DNA of 64,000 nucleotides from Candidatus Rifleibacteriota bacterium (GTDB lineage Bacteria; Muiribacteriota; Ozemobacteria; Ozemobacterales; Ozemobacteraceae), in assembly GCA_015233155.1 (NCBI GenBank), contig JADFYG010000021.1, positions 1 to 64,000 of the forward strand, in the 5' to 3' direction. Position 1 is the first letter of the stretch; every line of letters starts with the position of its first letter. Under the pieces are notes generated by a model. The model did no database searches, was not told the origin of the DNA, and saw nothing but the letters and a program-made list of their open reading frames with translations. Shown piece after piece: positions 61,109 through 64,000 of the stretch. Position numbers and translations under genes: made by a program.

Positions 61109-61116
61109 GATATACT
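61109..61116 (+). promoter_or_regulatory. Possible extended -10 promoter of the TPR gene
   Basis: TGATATACT, 22 bp upstream of the ATG at 61138; no good -35. It lies within a weak CCCTCT...AGAGGG inverted repeat. Confidence 0.4.
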
Positions 61117-61137
61117 GAGGAAAGAGGGCAGGATAAT

Positions 61138-62730
61138 ATGCAGGTATTGCTCGCAGTAATCGTCGCGCGGAAAAAATGTAATAAGATGCCTGGCATCTGT
61201 GTTTGTCTACTTGTCTTTTTGTTGTGTATTACTTCCTTGCGCGTTATAGCCGCTGGATCAGCTGGTAATGGCACTGCGGATCTTTGGTTGTCCAAGGTCG
61301 AAGATGCCATGAAACAGCGAAATTTCATCAATGCACAAGCTTATCTGACGCGTGCGAAAAATCTTGCTCCTGATCATCCGGGTGTAAAGGATCTTGAAGA
61401 GCGTCTCTCCAAAGAAATGCAGGCTGCCAAAGATGCCTGCAAAAAACTGGCTAATTTTTATCGCTCTTCAAAAGATCTTCCCAAGGCCATCACGCAGTAC
61501 CAGCAAATCCTGGCCATCGATCCGAATGACGCTGATTCCAGGAAGGCCTTAGCGGAAATGAATCAGCAGGTTCATCAGATTGAGCAGTACCATAAGACAG
61601 GGATAGTTGTTCAGGCGGACTCCGGTCGCTCCTGGGATGCCGACTTCTATTCGGCCGTTTCCCAGATGCGCCGGGCCCGTGATGCTTACGACAGCGGAAA
61701 TCTGGAAATCGCCAAAGATATGGTTGATCAGATTCTGAAACGTGAAAAAGAGTTCGGCGAAGCCAAAAAAATGAGAGTTGAAATTTTACGCGCGATTCAG
61801 ATGAAACAACTGCTCACTGAATATAATGATTCAGTTAACAAAGGCGCCCTACAGGAAGCCATCGAACATCTAGACCGTTTGATAATGATGCGACCAAATG
61901 ACGCAAAATTGTATCTGGAGCGCGGCCAGCTTCTACTGCGCCTGAAAAGTTTTCAGTCCGCACGTAAAGACTTTTTTTCCGCTGTAAAACGTGGGCAGCC
62001 CTTCGCTGATGTTCGTCTTCATCTCTCGGAATGCGCTGCGGGTCTGGGTGAATTCTCTCATGCCTACGCTCTTGGAAGTGCGCATCCGAACCTCCCCGGA
62101 GTCAAGACCTCCAATTTTCTATGGTTGTGCTACTGGAAAACCTATATGGCCCAGATCGTATTGCTTGGAGTTGCGCTGCTTTTCCTGTTGTGGGCTTGTG
62201 TTGTCACATTCGGACAAGTGGATAAATTCTACGGGAGACGGTCGTTTGCAGTCCTGATTCAGACGGCGAAATATCTCGTTTATTGTTATCTCCAGGACCC
62301 AATGAGTAACCCGGCTCAGGCAACTTTTTTAGCCAAACAGCTGCGACTGCCATGGTTACACTATCTCAATGCATTGATTCTTTGCAGACAGGGAAAATTA
62401 GACGCTTCCCAGGAATCATTTCAAGCATCCATGGCATCCCGTGCATTGGCTCCCCGTGCGTATTTCATGCTTGGATTAGTTCGTCGCAAGCTCAAGCAAT
62501 CTCTCCAGGAACATGATTTCGAACAGATGATCAGCCTGGTTCTCGCTGGTCCCCCCCCAGCATGGACACCTGAATTTTTGTTGCGGCTCGAGCGTGAAGT
62601 ACTCGAAAGCCTTGGTGTCACGACAACCCAGCGCGAGGAAATCTCTCCGGTTGCAGTTGAAGCTGCGACAAGCCTTGGAATGATTTCTATCGCTTCTTTC
62701 CAACCCTATTCCCAGACTCAAAAGGGGTGA
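61138..62730 (+). CDS. TPR-repeat membrane protein
   Basis: 530 residues with an AGGA ribosome site. Signal peptide or anchor at ~18-38. TPR arrays at ~45-140 (KVEDAMKQRNFINAQAYLTR) and ~165-320 (AIEHLDRLIMMRPNDAKLYL and RGQLLLRLKSFQSARKDFFS). A TM helix at ~342-362 (IVLLGVALLFLLWACVV), then more TPR-like repeats (~375-470). So TPR lies on both sides of the membrane if the N-terminus is exported. It is followed by the secreted Cys/His-rich protein after 5 nt, so they are probably cotranscribed. Confidence 0.75.
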   Translation: MQVLLAVIVARKKCNKMPGICVCLLVFLLCITSLRVIAAGSAGNGTADLWLSKVEDAMKQRNFINAQAYLTRAKNLAPDHPGVKDLEERLSKEMQAAKDACKKLANFYRSSKDLPKAITQYQQILAIDPNDADSRKALAEMNQQVHQIEQYHKTGIVVQADSGRSWDADFYSAVSQMRRARDAYDSGNLEIAKDMVDQILKREKEFGEAKKMRVEILRAIQMKQLLTEYNDSVNKGALQEAIEHLDRLIMMRPNDAKLYLERGQLLLRLKSFQSARKDFFSAVKRGQPFADVRLHLSECAAGLGEFSHAYALGSAHPNLPGVKTSNFLWLCYWKTYMAQIVLLGVALLFLLWACVVTFGQVDKFYGRRSFAVLIQTAKYLVYCYLQDPMSNPAQATFLAKQLRLPWLHYLNALILCRQGKLDASQESFQASMASRALAPRAYFMLGLVRRKLKQSLQEHDFEQMISLVLAGPPPAWTPEFLLRLEREVLESLGVTTTQREEISPVAVEAATSLGMISIASFQPYSQTQKG

Positions 62731-62735
62731 TAACT

Positions 62736-64000
62736 ATGAATTCCATAAATAGCAGACGCCATGCCATGATGTTGTCAGTATGTTTGGTAATTGGGCTAAT
62801 CGTTTTCTCTACAGGCCCGGTTTTCGGCAAAAACAATAACAATAACAATAACAATAATAATGGCGATCCGTTCGACTGGACGAATCTCATGCAATTGACG
62901 GGAAGTGATGATATTAACAAAAATGTTCCCTTAGAAATTGACGTATTCGAAGATCCACCTCAAGGCGATGACGTTGTTCTCGATTATGACTTCAATACAA
63001 ATAGTAATCTTATTGTTACGAAGCAACAGTTGGAATATTCGAAAGATCATGATTCATTCCAAACAGTATCTGATCATTATGACAACCTGATCGGAACCGG
63101 GAAGATTTTTGTGGATGAAAACAACATGCAGGATTTTTTAAAGAAGTATCTTGGAGTAGCCAAACATGATTTCATGTCGCAAAAGGATTATAACGAACTT
63201 ATTGCCGAGGGGAAGAATCCTCCTCCCCCTCCACCAAAGCGTGGCGGTGGGCTTGATTTCCCCCTTACTCTCAAAGACAAAGATCTTGCGACACCAGCAG
63301 TGACTGTTTACGAAGTTTATTCACGTGCTGACGATATTCATGGCTGGAGTATTCTTCAGCCTGTTGCCGATACCCAGCCTCCTCTTTCAGACCCTAGTAT
63401 GAGACATACAGCCTGTTGGTGTGGAAACTGCGTAAATTATTCTTGTGGGATCTGCGATCCAGTTACCTCGACTCACTGTTATGGTCATCCATGCATCAGC
63501 GTTGAGGATGCCTACCACGCGATAGAACACTTCGCAAAGCATGACCATGGGCATGATCATCCATATTGGGGCGGCAGTTCGATTCAATACACAGTGAAAA
63601 TAATGGATCGAACACCACCGATTATTTCCACGACTGTTCCGGTCCCTCCGGGAGATGAACTTCCTTCTCTTTTTCTACCCCCGGACCCGCCATCTACGAC
63701 TGGCGATTTTACAGCAATATATGGTCTTACAATTACCGACAATTACAGCGATGTTGCTACGTATCAGTTTGCCTTCAATCGTAAACTGAGTCCGACAGTC
63801 CCTCTGGCTTGGCAACTGGCTTCCGACTCATCTCAAGCCCAAAGCGGGGCAGGAACAAAGCACGTATTTATTCCGGATGACATACTTGGGGCAATGGAAT
63901 ACACAGTTTTTACCTGGGACGGCGAGGAAAACGGAAACCCTGGAATGATATCGGTGGCGGAAGATCAGCCGCAAAGTTGCTATGGACTGAGTGCGCTGGG
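62736..64000 (+). CDS. Secreted Cys/His-rich protein, truncated by window edge
   Basis: Open from ATG 62736 to the end of the window (at least 421 codons, no stop). Signal peptide ~12-31 (LSVCLVIGLIVFSTGPVFG). A poly-Asn run (AAC/AAT repeats, ~33-42) is followed by acidic sequence and a PPPPPP segment near residue 162. Residues ~215-275 hold a dense Cys/His cluster: ACWCGNCVNYSCGICD, HCYGHPC and HFAKHDHGHDHPY, looking like a metal-binding site. Beyond are beta-rich Pro/Ser/Thr segments. No family recognised; it lies 5 nt after the TPR gene. Confidence 0.6.
   Translation, partial: MNSINSRRHAMMLSVCLVIGLIVFSTGPVFGKNNNNNNNNNNGDPFDWTNLMQLTGSDDINKNVPLEIDVFEDPPQGDDVVLDYDFNTNSNLIVTKQQLEYSKDHDSFQTVSDHYDNLIGTGKIFVDENNMQDFLKKYLGVAKHDFMSQKDYNELIAEGKNPPPPPPKRGGGLDFPLTLKDKDLATPAVTVYEVYSRADDIHGWSILQPVADTQPPLSDPSMRHTACWCGNCVNYSCGICDPVTSTHCYGHPCISVEDAYHAIEHFAKHDHGHDHPYWGGSSIQYTVKIMDRTPPIISTTVPVPPGDELPSLFLPPDPPSTTGDFTAIYGLTITDNYSDVATYQFAFNRKLSPTVPLAWQLASDSSQAQSGAGTKHVFIPDDILGAMEYTVFTWDGEENGNPGMISVAEDQPQSCYGLSAL

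Overview
The window is bacterial chromosome at roughly 48-50 % GC (estimated by eye) from a Gram-negative cell. Evidence for an outer membrane is a TPR/beta-barrel protein ending in Phe and several secreted TPR proteins. Signalling families are varied: CheR, an MCP, PilZ, HDOD, an ECF sigma/anti-sigma pair and a c-di-AMP riboswitch. Metabolism looks anaerobic and fermentative: an NDP-forming acyl-CoA ligase, NifU/NifS, a ferritin-like protein and a Fe-S old-yellow-enzyme relative. No marker here fixes the phylum. An uncultured lineage such as Riflebacteria or a neighbour would fit, but that is a low-confidence inference.

Layout. 1-466: 3' end of an IS4-like insertion sequence. 500-8211: a TPR/beta-barrel protein, a CheR-TPR methyltransferase, then a UbiA prenyltransferase / OYE-type oxidoreductase / RND exporter group. 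8481-14162 (minus): a Ytr-type ABC operon with two paralogous permeases, each fused to a large propeller-like domain, one ATPase and a YtrA/GntR repressor, with a clear operator upstream. 14665-18252: one 1195-residue protein that joins an aspartate-aminotransferase-like domain to an archaeal-type PEP carboxylase. 18369-22826: ferritin-like protein, methyltransferase, acyl-CoA ligase with a ferredoxin tail. 23251-33677: a permease, small genes and a MazEF-type module, then a DUF58/BatA/VWA operon. 33765-39344: PilZ-clostripain pair, HDOD protein, coiled-coil membrane protein, dynamin-like GTPase. 40136-49484: EF-hand protein, MCP, cyclophilin, MurB, sigma/anti-sigma/TPR operon, FAD reductase, epimerase. 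49552-57901: TrmJ, tRNA-Val, GltX, the ApbE/NusG-II/Gx/Maf cluster, CoaD, NifS-NifU. 57902-64000: c-di-AMP riboswitch with an M23 peptidase, secreted proteins, shikimate kinase, a TPR protein and an open-ended secreted Cys/His-rich protein.

Intergenic gaps carry several families of small GC-rich, palindromic, apparently non-autonomous elements. One 155-bp family has 18-bp terminal inverted repeats and 9-bp target duplications, and it forms a tandem array at 39490-39900.

The strongest unusual items are the aminotransferase-PEP carboxylase fusion, the propeller-fused ABC permease pair with its operator, the ferredoxin-tailed CoA ligase, and the mobile palindromic element family. Operons often use 4-nt ATGA overlaps between stop and start, which suggests translational coupling.
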